From assembly GCF_016863615.1 (NCBI RefSeq), contig NZ_BOPF01000015.1, forward strand, positions 62,001-126,000: DNA of 64,000 nt. The letters run 5' to 3'. Source of the stretch: Virgisporangium aliadipatigenens. GTDB lineage: Bacteria > Actinomycetota > Actinomycetes > Mycobacteriales > Micromonosporaceae. The notes under the pieces were generated by a model. The model searched no databases. It had not been told where the DNA came from and was given only the letters and a program-made list of their open reading frames with translations. The translations under genes were made by a program, and so were the position numbers. Below, in pieces: positions 1 to 8,268 of this stretch (positions are counted from its first letter, which is position 1; each line of letters starts with the position of its first letter).

Positions 1-424
1 GGGGGGAGCCCAGGCCGGCCCGCCCGGCGGCCGACACCAGGACCTCGCGGCGGTGCGGGCCCCAGTCGGCGGGGCAGGTGAGCACCACCGGGTCGGCCGC
101 CGACCACCCCGCGTTGCGGGCCTCGTCGAGCACCCGCCGCAGCACCGCCGCCAGCAGCGCCGGCACCTCGACCTCGGCGTCGCCGAGCAGCACGGCACCC
201 TCGTCGACGCGCTGCTTGGGGTGCGGTTCGAAGCGGTGCGGCTCGACGCGGGCGAGGCGTTCGGCGTCGCGGCCGGTGCGCAGGTCGCCGTGCGCGTCGG
301 CGTAGACGCCGGAGGGCAGCACGGGCGAGCCGTCGAAGAGGAGCGTCTGGGGGTGGCTACCGTCGCGCTGGACCACCGCGACCGTGTGTGAGGTGCCCAG
401 GTCGACAGCGAGAAGGGTCGGCAC
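1..424 (-). CDS. Hsp70-family ATPase, N-terminal part (cut by window edge)
   Basis: About 141 codons from a GTG start are in the window and the gene runs off the left edge. The protein opens with the Hsp70/actin phosphate-1 loop (AVDLGTSHTVAVV), followed by LFDGSPVLPSGV, EPHPKQRVDEG and LTCPADWG, all matching the N-terminal lobe of the Hsp70 ATPase fold. It is a clear paralogue of the protein encoded at 10831, which shares the same motifs in the same order, so it probably also lacks a substrate-binding domain and may carry a membrane segment; that part is not visible. The start is the first GTG before the nucleotide-binding motif. I infer a regulatory or envelope-associated Hsp70-like protein rather than the housekeeping DnaK. 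Confidence 0.85.
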   Translation of the reverse strand, partial: MPTLLAVDLGTSHTVAVVQRDGSHPQTLLFDGSPVLPSGVYADAHGDLRTGRDAERLARVEPHRFEPHPKQRVDEGAVLLGDAEVEVPALLAAVLRRVLDEARNAGWSAADPVVLTCPADWGPHRREVLVSAAGRAGLGSP

Positions 425-476
425 GACTCGGGATCGTACGCGGGCGACGCTCGCGTCGGTGGGGCACACTGCGCGG

Positions 477-926
477 ATGCAGTACCTAATCGTGCTGGTG
501 CACGTCGGCGTGGGGGCGTTGTGGCTCGGTGCGATGGCCTACAGCCTGCGGATCGTGCAGCCGCGGGTGGCCCGCATGTTCTCCGACGCGGAGCGTGCGG
601 AGGAGCTGTACCGGGAGTTCGGCACGGGAAACAGGTGGCCGGTGGTCGGCCTCATCGCGACCCTCGCCGTCTCCGGCGCCGCTCTTCTCTTCTTCGGGGA
701 ACGTGACGCGTGGTGGTGGGCCGTCGTCGTGGCGAAGATCGGGCTGCTGCTGGCCGCCTCGGTGGCGTTCTGGTGGGTGTCGTGGCGCGGATGGCCGGCC
801 CGCGTCTTCGCGCTCCCGGCCGAGCTGCCGGCGCTGCAGGCGAAGTTCCGGCGGGTGGCGGTGCTGATGGCGGTGCTGGTCGGAGTGGCGTTCGGGCTAG
901 GCGTCTGGCTGGGGCACGGCGGGTAG
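477..926 (+). CDS. Small four-helix membrane protein (CopD-like)
   Basis: A 149-residue, very hydrophobic protein with about four membrane segments (near residues 3-25, 55-75, 80-105 and 125-147). His9 sits in the first helix and tryptophans cluster in the third. The size and layout resemble CopD-like/DUF2269 integral membrane proteins, but I cannot assign a ligand or reaction. The ATG at 477 is chosen because the hydrophobic segment begins directly after it; upstream in-frame codons look non-coding. It diverges from the Hsp70 gene on its left, and its last 30 bases overlap the 3' end of the convergent GGDEF-EAL gene. Confidence 0.7.
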   Translation: MQYLIVLVHVGVGALWLGAMAYSLRIVQPRVARMFSDAERAEELYREFGTGNRWPVVGLIATLAVSGAALLFFGERDAWWWAVVVAKIGLLLAASVAFWWVSWRGWPARVFALPAELPALQAKFRRVAVLMAVLVGVAFGLGVWLGHGG

Positions 927-2885
927 GCCACGCCGCATCCGCTGGGTGGGCCGGTTGTCCAGGGGCTGGCCGGCGAGCAGGGTCGTCAGCGGCGCGGGCC
1001 GGCCCAGGTGGTAGCCCTGGCCCCGGTCCACCCCGAGGTCCCGTAACGCCGCGATGAGCGGTTCGCGGTCGACGTACTCGGCGACGGTGCTCATGCCGAG
1101 CCCGCGGGCCGCCCGCACCACCGCGTCCACGAGCACGCGGTCGACGCCGCCCTGATCGGCCTGCCGCACGAACTCCCCGGCGATCTTCACCGTCGTGAAC
1201 GGCAGGTGCTTCAGGTATACGAACGACCCGAACCCGGCCCCGAAGTCGTCGAGGCTGAACCGGCACCCCGCCGCGCGCAGGAGGGTCGCGAGCCGCCGCG
1301 CCGCGTCGAGGTTGCTGATCGCCGTCGTCTCCGTGATCTCCAGCCCCAGCCGGACGGGCGTCACCCCGGCCCGGTGCAGCGTGTTGACCACCCACTCGCC
1401 GAAGCTCGGATCCTCCAGCGAACGGCTGGAGACGTTGACGTCCAGGCGCAGCTCGACCGAGGAGGCGAGGGCCGTCACGGCCTCGCCGATCACCCAGCGG
1501 TCGAGGTCGCGCACCAGGTCGCCGCGTTCCAGGGTGGGCAGGAAGTCTGCCGGGCCGACCTGCGGGTAGATGCCGTCGCGCAGCCGCACGAGCAGTTCGT
1601 AGCTGCTGACCCGGTGCGTGGCGAGGGTGACGATGGGCTGCGCGTCGAGCTGGAGCCGGCCGGTGTCCAGGGCGGCCCGGATGCGGGAGAGCACGTTGAC
1701 CCGATGCACGGCGTGCCGGTACTGCTCGGGGGAGAAGAGGCGTGCGCGGTTGCGGCCCGCGGTCTTCGCCTCCAGGAGCGCCAGGTCGGCGTGCGCGAGG
1801 ACGCTCGCACAGTCCGGTTCCCCCTCGAGGGAGGCGACACCGGCACTCAGGGTGACCCGGACCGCCTCCCCGTCCACGACGATCGGCCGGTCGACGATCG
1901 CCGTGCAGAGCCGGCCCGCGGTGTGCAGGGCGTCCGCCACGTCGGCGCCCGGCAGCAGGATCGCGAACTCGTCGCCGCCGAGCCGGCCGAGCATCGCCTC
2001 CGGCGGCACGTGCGCGGGCAGCCGCAGCGCCAGCTCCCGCATGACCTCGTCGCCGGTCGCGTAGCCGCGCAGGTCGTTGATGTCCTTGAAGTTGTCGACG
2101 TCGACGAGGATCAGCGCGCCCACCGCCGTGCCGCAGGCGAGCACGTCCTCCAGCCGGGCGGTCAGCGTGCGGCGGTTGGCCAGGCCGGTCAGCGGGTCGT
2201 GCACCGCGAGGTAGGCGAGTTCCTCGCGCACCTCGCGCAGTTCGGTGACGTCATAGGCCGTCCCGAGCACTCGGGTAGGCACGCCCTCGCTGTCCGTGAT
2301 CACTTCTCCCGTGCACTCGAACACCCGCAGCGTCACCCGGTCGCTGAGGTACATGCGATGGGTGATGGTGAACGGCTCGCCGGTGCGGCGGGCGGTGTCG
2401 AACGTCTGGAAGAGGATCTCGACGTCGTCCGGGTGCAGCAGTTCGCGGTAGGTGTCGAAGTCGAAGCGCTCCAGCCCGACCGCGCGCAGCAGCGCCGGCG
2501 ACCACGTGATCTCGCCGCTCACCAGGTCCCACACCCACGTGCCGATCCTGGCGAACGGCTCGATGTGCGCGGCGTGGCTGCGGGCGCGGTCGTGCACCCG
2601 GCGCCGTTCGGTCACGTCGGTGATCTCGTACAGCAGCAGGTCGTCGACGCGCCGGCAGGAGAGGTCCAGCCGGCGCGGGCCGTGCTCGGGCGCGCTCCAT
2701 CCGTGCTCGGCCGACGGCGCCTCCGGAACGACCTCGGCGAGCGGCAGCGTCCGGGGATCGGCCCCGCCGAGGATGGCGCGCAGGGCACGGTTGGACCAGA
2801 TCGGACGCCGGTCCGCGGTCGTCACCAGCAGGCCGGCCGAGACGGCATCGACCACTGTCTCCGGCAGTGGACCCACCTGGGACAC
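897..2885 (-). CDS. PAS-PAS-GGDEF-EAL cyclic-di-GMP signalling protein
   Basis: A protein of about 662 residues. Two PAS-like segments occupy roughly residues 8-90 and 105-215 (the second with HPDDVE and GTAYDVTE). A GGDEF domain follows with intact GRLGGDEF near residue 307, then an EAL domain from about 395. The EAL motif reads ELLVR; Asn (DVNVSS), Glu (LEITET), the DDFGAGF loop, Lys (VKIAGEF) and the Gln of DRGQGYHLGRP are all present, so both diguanylate cyclase and c-di-GMP phosphodiesterase activities look possible. No RxxD inhibitory site lies ahead of GGDEF. There is no membrane segment, so it is probably a cytoplasmic sensor. The GTG at 2885 sits 8 bases after a GGGAGG ribosome site; a TTG at 2888 is the alternative. 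The 3' end overlaps the membrane-protein gene at 477-926. Confidence 0.9.
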   Translation of the reverse strand: MSQVGPLPETVVDAVSAGLLVTTADRRPIWSNRALRAILGGADPRTLPLAEVVPEAPSAEHGWSAPEHGPRRLDLSCRRVDDLLLYEITDVTERRRVHDRARSHAAHIEPFARIGTWVWDLVSGEITWSPALLRAVGLERFDFDTYRELLHPDDVEILFQTFDTARRTGEPFTITHRMYLSDRVTLRVFECTGEVITDSEGVPTRVLGTAYDVTELREVREELAYLAVHDPLTGLANRRTLTARLEDVLACGTAVGALILVDVDNFKDINDLRGYATGDEVMRELALRLPAHVPPEAMLGRLGGDEFAILLPGADVADALHTAGRLCTAIVDRPIVVDGEAVRVTLSAGVASLEGEPDCASVLAHADLALLEAKTAGRNRARLFSPEQYRHAVHRVNVLSRIRAALDTGRLQLDAQPIVTLATHRVSSYELLVRLRDGIYPQVGPADFLPTLERGDLVRDLDRWVIGEAVTALASSVELRLDVNVSSRSLEDPSFGEWVVNTLHRAGVTPVRLGLEITETTAISNLDAARRLATLLRAAGCRFSLDDFGAGFGSFVYLKHLPFTTVKIAGEFVRQADQGGVDRVLVDAVVRAARGLGMSTVAEYVDREPLIAALRDLGVDRGQGYHLGRPAPLTTLLAGQPLDNRPTQRMRRGLPAVPQPDA

Positions 2886-3030
2886 CAAGGGAGCCTCCCG
2901 TCACTTTCGGTACAGCGCGCAGAGTGTACCGGCGTGATTGCGTTCTTGTGACCCGCTCACACCGTGGTAGGGGGCGGCCCGATACCCAGGTGTGGCGCGC
3001 GTTCGCATACCTGCCACGTACCCTGCGGCG

Positions 3031-4278
3031 ATGCGCGTTATCCGTCGCCGGCTGCGGAGCGCGGCGTCCGTGGTCCTCGCCCGGGACACCCCGGACCCGC
3101 GCATGCCGTTGCCGGCGCTGTGGGTCGGCGTCGGCTACCTCGTCGCGGCGGGCCTGTGGGTCATCACCGCCACCGAGTACAACCAGCTGAACAAGGGAAC
3201 GTTCAGCGCGCTGCTGCTGGCCGCGCTGGTGGTGGCGCCGGTATTGCTGATGCGGCGGCGGCCGGCCCTGGCGTGGCAGGTGTCGTTCGTGGGGCTGATC
3301 ATCGCCGGCGTGTCGGTGAACGCGATGCCGGACGCGCCATGGCCGTGGCACCCCGCGCAGATCCTGGTGGCGCTGCTGGCGTTCGGGTGGTTCGGGATCC
3401 ACCGCCGCCGCGCGGAACTGCTGTGGGCGCTGGTCCTCACCGGCGCCGTGGTGATCGTCTTCGTCAAGAACCCGAACAGCCTCGCCGTCATGATGCTTGT
3501 CCTCGCCGTCACGATCACCGCGGATCAGATCCGGCGGCGGCGGGAGGCGCAGCGCGGGCTGGTCGAGGAGGAGGCCCGCACCGAGCAGGAGAAGGCGCGC
3601 CGCGCGGTCCTGGAGGAGCGCACCCGCATCGCCCGCGAACTGCACGACGTGGTGGCGCACCACATGTCGCTCATCGTCGTTCGGGCGGAGACGGCGCCGT
3701 ACCGCCTGGACGGCATGCCGGACGAGGCGCGCGAGGAGTTCGCCGGGATCGCGGCCGCGTCGCGCGAGGCGCTCACCGAGATGCGCCGCCTGCTCGGGGT
3801 GCTGCGCAGCGAGGACGCCGAGGGCGCCGATCCGTCCCGGGCGCCGCAGCCGCAGCTCGACGACGTCGCCGTGCTCGTCGAGACCGCCCGGGCCGCCGGC
3901 GTGGACATCACGCTCACGCTCACCGGCGACCGCGCGTCGGTGCCGTCCGCGGTGCAGCTCACCGCGTACCGGATCGTGCAGGAGGCGCTGTCCAACGCCA
4001 CCCGGCACGCGCCGGGCGCACCGGTGCGCGTCTCGCTCGACGTGTGGCCCGATCGGGAGCTGCGCCTGCTCGTGGCCAACGACGTCGACCCGGCCCCGAA
4101 CGGACCGGTGCGGCCCGGGCTCGGCCTCGCCGGCATGCGCGAACGCGCCACCGCGCTGGGCGGGCGGCTTACCGCCGGCCCGGGCCCGGACGGCTTCGCG
4201 GTGCGGGCGACGCTGCCGCTCACCGATGACCCCCTACTGATAGAGAAGACGGATGATTCGGCTGCTGATCGTCGATGA
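3031..4278 (+). CDS. Two-component sensor histidine kinase (NarL-type partner)
   Basis: A 415-residue kinase with four to five membrane helices in the first 160 residues, a short coiled coil rich in Arg and Glu, a HisKA_3 dimerisation helix with the phospho-acceptor His in ARELHDVVAHHMS, and a HATPase_c domain (N-box NATRHAP, G-box GLGLAGMRER). This is the architecture of LuxR-partnered actinobacterial kinases. The regulator gene begins inside its 3' end with a 26-base overlap, so the two are translationally coupled and almost certainly form a pair. A GTG at 2992 would add 13 residues; the ATG at 3031 is preferred because the added stretch is unlike a kinase N-terminus. The signal is unknown. 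Confidence 0.92.
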   Translation: MRVIRRRLRSAASVVLARDTPDPRMPLPALWVGVGYLVAAGLWVITATEYNQLNKGTFSALLLAALVVAPVLLMRRRPALAWQVSFVGLIIAGVSVNAMPDAPWPWHPAQILVALLAFGWFGIHRRRAELLWALVLTGAVVIVFVKNPNSLAVMMLVLAVTITADQIRRRREAQRGLVEEEARTEQEKARRAVLEERTRIARELHDVVAHHMSLIVVRAETAPYRLDGMPDEAREEFAGIAAASREALTEMRRLLGVLRSEDAEGADPSRAPQPQLDDVAVLVETARAAGVDITLTLTGDRASVPSAVQLTAYRIVQEALSNATRHAPGAPVRVSLDVWPDRELRLLVANDVDPAPNGPVRPGLGLAGMRERATALGGRLTAGPGPDGFAVRATLPLTDDPLLIEKTDDSAADRR

Positions 4279-4918
4279 CCAGGCGATGGTGCGTCAGGGG
4301 TTCGGGGCGCTGCTCGCCGCACAGCCCGACCTCGTGGTGGTCGGCGACGCGGGCAACGGCGCCGAGGCCGTGACCGCCGTGCGGGAGCTGCGGCCCGACG
4401 TCGTCCTGATGGACATCCGCATGCCGGTGCTGGACGGCGTGGAGGCCACCCGGCGGATCACCGCGGCGGGCAACGGGGCGGACGTGCCGAAGGTGCTGAT
4501 GCTGACGACGTTCGACCTCGACGACTACGTGTTCGAGGCGCTGCGGGCCGGGGCGAGCGGGTTCCTGCTGAAGGACGCGCCGGCCGCGGATCTGGTCAAC
4601 GCGGTGCGGGTCGTCGCGGCGGGGGAGGGGCTGCTCGCGCCGTCCGTGACGCGGCGGCTCATCGCGGAGTTCGCGTCCCGGCCGCGTGCGGATCGGCCGA
4701 AGCCGGAGCGGCTCAACGCCCTGACGTCGCGGGAGACGGAGGTGCTGCGGTTGATCGCGCGTGGGCGTTCCAACACGGAGATCGCGGCCGACCTCGTCGT
4801 GGCGGAACAGACGGTCAAGACGCACGTGGGACGGATCCTGATGAAGCTGGAACTGCGCGACCGGGCGCAGGTCGTGGTCTTCGCCTACGAGACGGGTCTT
4901 GTTGTTCCCGGCGAGTAG
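4253..4918 (+). CDS. NarL/LuxR-type response regulator
   Basis: A 221-residue protein. The receiver domain has the acidic pair in IVDDQ, phospho-acceptor Asp in DVVLMDIRMP, Thr in LTTFD and Lys in FLLKDAP. A C-terminal LuxR/GerE helix-turn-helix carries LTSRETEVLRLIARG and TVKTHVGRIL. It is the cognate regulator of the overlapping upstream kinase. Length and spacing are standard for the family. Targets cannot be read from the sequence; the secreted hydrolase gene 75 bases downstream is one possibility only by position. Confidence 0.95.
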   Translation: MIRLLIVDDQAMVRQGFGALLAAQPDLVVVGDAGNGAEAVTAVRELRPDVVLMDIRMPVLDGVEATRRITAAGNGADVPKVLMLTTFDLDDYVFEALRAGASGFLLKDAPAADLVNAVRVVAAGEGLLAPSVTRRLIAEFASRPRADRPKPERLNALTSRETEVLRLIARGRSNTEIAADLVVAEQTVKTHVGRILMKLELRDRAQVVVFAYETGLVVPGE

Positions 4919-4993
4919 CACCGGAGCACTACGGGGTGAACGGCTCCCCGGTGTGACTCGCGGAAGGCGTTGTCCTCCCTAGCTTCTGGAGCC

Positions 4994-5965
4994 ATGCGAG
5001 TCATGGTTGCGTTGGCGGTGTCGGGGATTCTGCTCGTGGCGCCGGCCGGTCCGGTGTCGGCGCACGTCGTGCCGGCCGACGTGGCGGCCTGGTCGGCGCA
5101 GCGCTACGCCGGCCGCGCCCTGCCCGACCCGCGGCACGCCGACCCCGCCGCCGTGGCGGAGTTCTTCGACGCGGCCGGGCCGGTCGAGTCGGCGTACCTG
5201 GCGCGCAGCTATCCCCGGCTGGTCAACGGGCTCGACGGCGCGCCGCTCGCGCTGCGGCTCGCGGCCGGCGACGGCGTGCGCCTGCTCGACGACCCGCGCG
5301 GCGACGGGCGCGTCGCGGAGGTCGTGGGCGATCCGCTGACCGCCCGGCGGATCGTGGTGCTGGTGCCCGGCGTCGACACCGACGCGGCGAACTTCCACAG
5401 TGGACTCGGCGGCGTGCTCCGCCGCGCACCGGCGTGGCAGGCGAAGCAGGTGCACGACGCGGCGGGCCCCGGCGTCGCGGTGGTGGCCTGGCTCGGCTAC
5501 GACCCGCCGGAGGGACTCGGCATCGCCTCGGCGCGCACCGAACGGGCCCGCGACGGGGCCGCCGCACTCGTGCGCTTCCTGCGCGGGCTCGCCGTGCAAC
5601 GGCCCACGGCGACGTTCGTCCTCATTGGACACTCGTACGGCTCGGCGGTGCTCGGCTACGCGGCGCCGGCCCTGCCCGCGGCGGTCACCGACCTGGTGGC
5701 GCTGGGCAGCCCGGGCATGGGCGTGCGGGACGCCGCGGCGCTGCGCACCACCGCGCGGGTGTGGGCCGGCCGGGCCCCGAACGACTGGACCCGCTTCGTG
5801 CCGGGCGTGCGGGTGCTCGGGTTCGGGCACGGCGCCAAGCCGACCGGGGCGGGGTTCGGCTCCCGGGAGGTGCCGTGCGGCGACGTCGACGGGCACGACG
5901 GCTACTTCGTGCCGGGCACCTCGTCGCTGGCCGCGCTCGCCGGCATCGCGCGCGACATGAGCTGA
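4994..5965 (+). CDS. Secreted alpha/beta hydrolase (DUF1023-like)
   Basis: A 323-residue protein with a Sec-type signal peptide: Arg near the start, a hydrophobic core, and a likely cleavage after GPVSA near residue 22. The mature part is an alpha/beta hydrolase with the nucleophile elbow GHSYGS, typical of the DUF1023 family, and a candidate catalytic His in VDGHDGYF near the C-terminus. LVPGVDTD probably forms the oxyanion region. The ATG at 4994 follows CTGGAG. Substrate is unknown. The final 64 bases overlap, in opposite orientation, the 3' end of the MNIO partner gene. A copy of the repeated palindrome lies in the reading frame near base 5400. Confidence 0.85.
   Translation: MRVMVALAVSGILLVAPAGPVSAHVVPADVAAWSAQRYAGRALPDPRHADPAAVAEFFDAAGPVESAYLARSYPRLVNGLDGAPLALRLAAGDGVRLLDDPRGDGRVAEVVGDPLTARRIVVLVPGVDTDAANFHSGLGGVLRRAPAWQAKQVHDAAGPGVAVVAWLGYDPPEGLGIASARTERARDGAAALVRFLRGLAVQRPTATFVLIGHSYGSAVLGYAAPALPAAVTDLVALGSPGMGVRDAAALRTTARVWAGRAPNDWTRFVPGVRVLGFGHGAKPTGAGFGSREVPCGDVDGHDGYFVPGTSSLAALAGIARDMS
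5393..5405. repeat. Palindromic 13-mer copy 1 (12 of 13)
   Basis: TTCCACAGTGGAC inside the hydrolase gene; differs from the full palindrome only at the first base. In frame it reads Phe-His-Ser-Gly, one of only two copies within a gene that does not encode Ser-Thr-Val. Confidence 0.75.
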
Positions 5966-6396
5966 ACGCGCAGCCGCCCCAACGGCGTGCGTACGAACGA
6001 CGGCGTCCACCGGCGATGGCGCGGCGGCCGGATGCCGTCGTAGTAGAAGTGCCCCTCGCGCTCGGCCAGCTCCGCCACGGCCGCTTCGGGGAGCCGCCGG
6101 GTGACGGCCAGTTCGCGGGCGAGGTCGAACCCGTCGCGCAGCGAACCGCGCGGCGGCCGGCCGGCGGCCCAACCCCGGAAGATCGTCCTCCACTGTGGAC
6201 CGAGCGACGCGGCGAGCGCGGGCCAGGTGTGGGCCACCTCGCCGGCGCGCTTGTTGAGCAGGGCCGAACGGGCGATCGCCACCCGCCGCTCGTCGAAGCC
6301 GTCGGGGGTGGGGGCGCCGGCCACGAGGGCGGCGGCGAGCGCGGTCTGCTTGGCGGCCAGGCGCTGCCGCGCGTCGCCCAGAGCGTTGCCGCTCAT
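5902..6396 (-). CDS. MNIO (DUF692) partner protein, SCO6045_C-like
   Basis: A 164-residue basic protein beginning MSGNALGDARQRLAAKQ. Its ATG overlaps the TGA of the DUF692 gene (ATGA), so the two are coupled. It contains a helical first half and a conserved-looking motif LNKRAGEVAHTWPAL followed by FRGWAAGRPP, resembling a domain that in other actinobacteria is fused to or encoded beside DUF692 enzymes. By analogy with MbnC, TglI and similar helpers, I infer that it binds the precursor and presents it to the oxygenase. The 3' 64 bases are shared with the oppositely oriented hydrolase gene. Confidence 0.75.
   Translation of the reverse strand: MSGNALGDARQRLAAKQTALAAALVAGAPTPDGFDERRVAIARSALLNKRAGEVAHTWPALAASLGPQWRTIFRGWAAGRPPRGSLRDGFDLARELAVTRRLPEAAVAELAEREGHFYYDGIRPPRHRRWTPSFVRTPLGRLRVQLMSRAMPASAASDEVPGTK
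6188..6200. repeat. Palindromic 13-mer copy 2 (12 of 13)
   Basis: CTCCACTGTGGAC within the MNIO partner gene, where the minus strand reads Gly-Pro-Gln-Trp. Confidence 0.75.
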
Positions 6397-7220
6397 GCGG
6401 GGGTCGTGATGCGCGGGTAGCCGCTGGCCGCCGCTATCGCGTCGAGTTCGGCGCGGAGTTCCGACGGCTGCGGGTAGTCGCCGTCGCGCTCCAGCATCAG
6501 GGCGGGTGGGCGGCGCCTCGCGCACAGCTCGCGGATGAGGTCGAGCACGGCCGGCGGGGTCGGATCCGTGTGCGTGTCGTGGTAGACGCCGTCCGCCTCC
6601 TCGCCGCCGGCGACGTGCACGTAGGCGACGCGTTCGAGGGGGAGGGCGTCGAGCAGGGCGGTCGGGTCCTCGCCGCGGTTGACCGCGTTGGCGTAGACGT
6701 TGGCGATGTCGAGCAGCAGCGGTGCGCCGGTGCGTTCGACGATCTCGGTGAGGAACTGCGCCTCGGTCAGTTCGTCGTCCGGCCAGTCGAAGAGCGCCGC
6801 GATCGGCTCCAGGGCGATGGGCACCGGCAGGTCGGCCTGCACGCGTCGGACGTTGTCCACGATGACGTCGACCGTCTCCCGGGTGCGCGGCACGGGTGTG
6901 AGGTGCCCGACCTCCAGGCCGCCCGAACGCACGTAGGCGATGTGGTCGCTCACCAGCGGTGCCCGGAGCGCCTCGGCCACCTCCGCCATGTGCCGGACGC
7001 GGTGCGTGGCAACGGGTTCGGCCCCGCCCAGGGAGAGGCGCACACCGTGCGGGATGACCACGGTTCCCCGTTCGACAAGGGAAAGAAGGGCGGGGGGAGG
7101 ATCAGCGGGACGGACCGACTCGGCGATCACCTCGGTGAACGGGAGACTCGGCAGGGCGGCGAGGACGTCGGCGATCTCGGGCCGCCAACCCACGCCGACC
7201 CCGATCTCGGCCGGCAGCAC
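6393..7220 (-). CDS. DUF692 / multinuclear non-heme iron oxygenase (MNIO)
   Basis: A 275-residue TIM-barrel-type protein starting VLPAEIGVGVGWRPE. It carries the DUF692 family landmarks: VIPHGVRLSLGG, VSDHIAY, IALEPIAALF, LLLDIANVYANAVNRGED, VAYVHVAGGEE and DTHTDPTP, which supply the His, Asp, Glu and Asn ligands that hold two or three iron atoms in MbnB, TglH and related enzymes. Characterised members oxidatively modify Cys or other residues of ribosomal peptides. The GTG start lies one base after the TGA of the gene encoding the Cys/Gly-rich tail protein, and its own stop overlaps the partner gene. The Cys-rich tail upstream is the obvious candidate substrate; this is inference. Confidence 0.9.
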   Translation of the reverse strand: MLPAEIGVGVGWRPEIADVLAALPSLPFTEVIAESVRPADPPPALLSLVERGTVVIPHGVRLSLGGAEPVATHRVRHMAEVAEALRAPLVSDHIAYVRSGGLEVGHLTPVPRTRETVDVIVDNVRRVQADLPVPIALEPIAALFDWPDDELTEAQFLTEIVERTGAPLLLDIANVYANAVNRGEDPTALLDALPLERVAYVHVAGGEEADGVYHDTHTDPTPPAVLDLIRELCARRRPPALMLERDGDYPQPSELRAELDAIAAASGYPRITTPA

Positions 7221-7221
7221 G

Positions 7222-8121
7222 TCAGCCCCCACAGCCGCCACCCCCTCCGCCGCCGCAGCTACTACCCCCGCCGCAGCTGCTGCCGCCGCTGCAACCGCTG
7301 CCGGAGTCGCCGCCGGACGACCCGGAGGAACCGCCCAGCCGGCCCAGATCCGTCTCGGCCGCGAGGGCCGGATCCGCCGACCACAGCGCGGCGGCGCCGA
7401 AGAGCCCGACGGCGAGCGCGGCACCACCGGCACCGAACGCGGAGGCCGCCGAGGCGTGGTCGCGCGGGTCGAGCCGGACGTGCGCGGCCCGGGTGCGCGC
7501 CATGGCCGACTGCCCGGCCCGCGAACGCGGCGACACGACAAGCGTCGGCAGGATCAGCACGCCCACCACGACGGTCAGCATGACGACGAACCCCACCGGC
7601 TTACCCGCGTCGATACCGGCGACGATCCGCGCGATCCCCAGCGCCAGCACCGCGAACATCGGCAGCGCGGCCAGCCGCATCGCGTTGCGCCGGCGCGGCG
7701 ACAGCAGCCAGCCGTGGCGCACCAGCGTGTCGCGCAGGTGCTGCAGCGCCGGCGCGATGGAACGCTCCTTGACCAGGGCGAGCGCGCGCATCGGGCGCTG
7801 CTGCACGGCCTGGTACACGGCCCAGGTGAGCTCGCTCGGGGCGGGCGGCGGCGAACCGATCACCGTGATGGTGCCGGACTCGACGCTGATCGCGTTGGCG
7901 GCCCGCAGCCCGGCGAGGCTCACGGCCACGGCCTGGAGGGCGTTGCCGTTGACGTAGCCGAGTTCCTCCGGGCCGGGCTCCCACCGGGGGTCGACGCGGC
8001 CCTGGGCCAGCGCGCGCCGGAGGAGGGCGGTGATCAGCAGGGCGGCGACCGCCAGCACCGCGAAGAGCCCGAGGAACGTGGGGCCGGCGATTCCCCAGGT
8101 GTCGGCAGTGATGGTGCGCAT
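7222..8121 (-). CDS. TIGR04222-type membrane protein with Gly/Cys-rich tail
   Basis: A 299-residue protein. An N-terminal membrane helix (about 12-33) is followed by a cytoplasmic stretch (about 35-165) with EELGYVNGNALQAVAV, then two or three helices between about 165 and 250. The last 40 residues are almost only Gly, Ser and Cys, with four Cys spaced C-x5-C-x5-C-x7-C-G-G. This matches my recollection of the TIGR04222 family, whose low-complexity tails vary greatly and whose genes sit beside DUF692. I infer that the tail is a membrane-anchored precursor modified by the MNIO. ATG at 8121 is preferred; a GTG at 8157 would add 12 residues. Downstream genes are coupled with 1-base spacing and a 4-base overlap. 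Confidence 0.82.
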   Translation of the reverse strand: MRTITADTWGIAGPTFLGLFAVLAVAALLITALLRRALAQGRVDPRWEPGPEELGYVNGNALQAVAVSLAGLRAANAISVESGTITVIGSPPPAPSELTWAVYQAVQQRPMRALALVKERSIAPALQHLRDTLVRHGWLLSPRRRNAMRLAALPMFAVLALGIARIVAGIDAGKPVGFVVMLTVVVGVLILPTLVVSPRSRAGQSAMARTRAAHVRLDPRDHASAASAFGAGGAALAVGLFGAAALWSADPALAAETDLGRLGGSSGSSGGDSGSGCSGGSSCGGGSSCGGGGGGGCGG

Positions 8122-8176
8122 GGCTGCATTGTGCGGCCTGCGGGCCAGTTGCGGCACGTGCCTGCGGCCGCTTCGC

Positions 8177-8247
8177 CGATCTTGCAGTTGTGGTGGGGAC
8201 AGTGCGGGGCATTACCGGACACGCCGGGCGCCACAACTGCAAGATCG
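8177..8247. terminator. 17-bp inverted repeat between TetR and TIGR04222 genes
   Basis: Perfect arms CGATCTTGCAGTTGTGG (8177-8193) and its complement (8231-8247) with a 37-base loop. It lies downstream of the minus-strand TetR gene and upstream of the next minus-strand gene, so it may end TetR transcription. There is no U-tract, and the long loop is unusual for an intrinsic terminator. Confidence 0.6.
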
Positions 8248-8268
8248 ACGGTTGCCGGCCGGCGAGGG

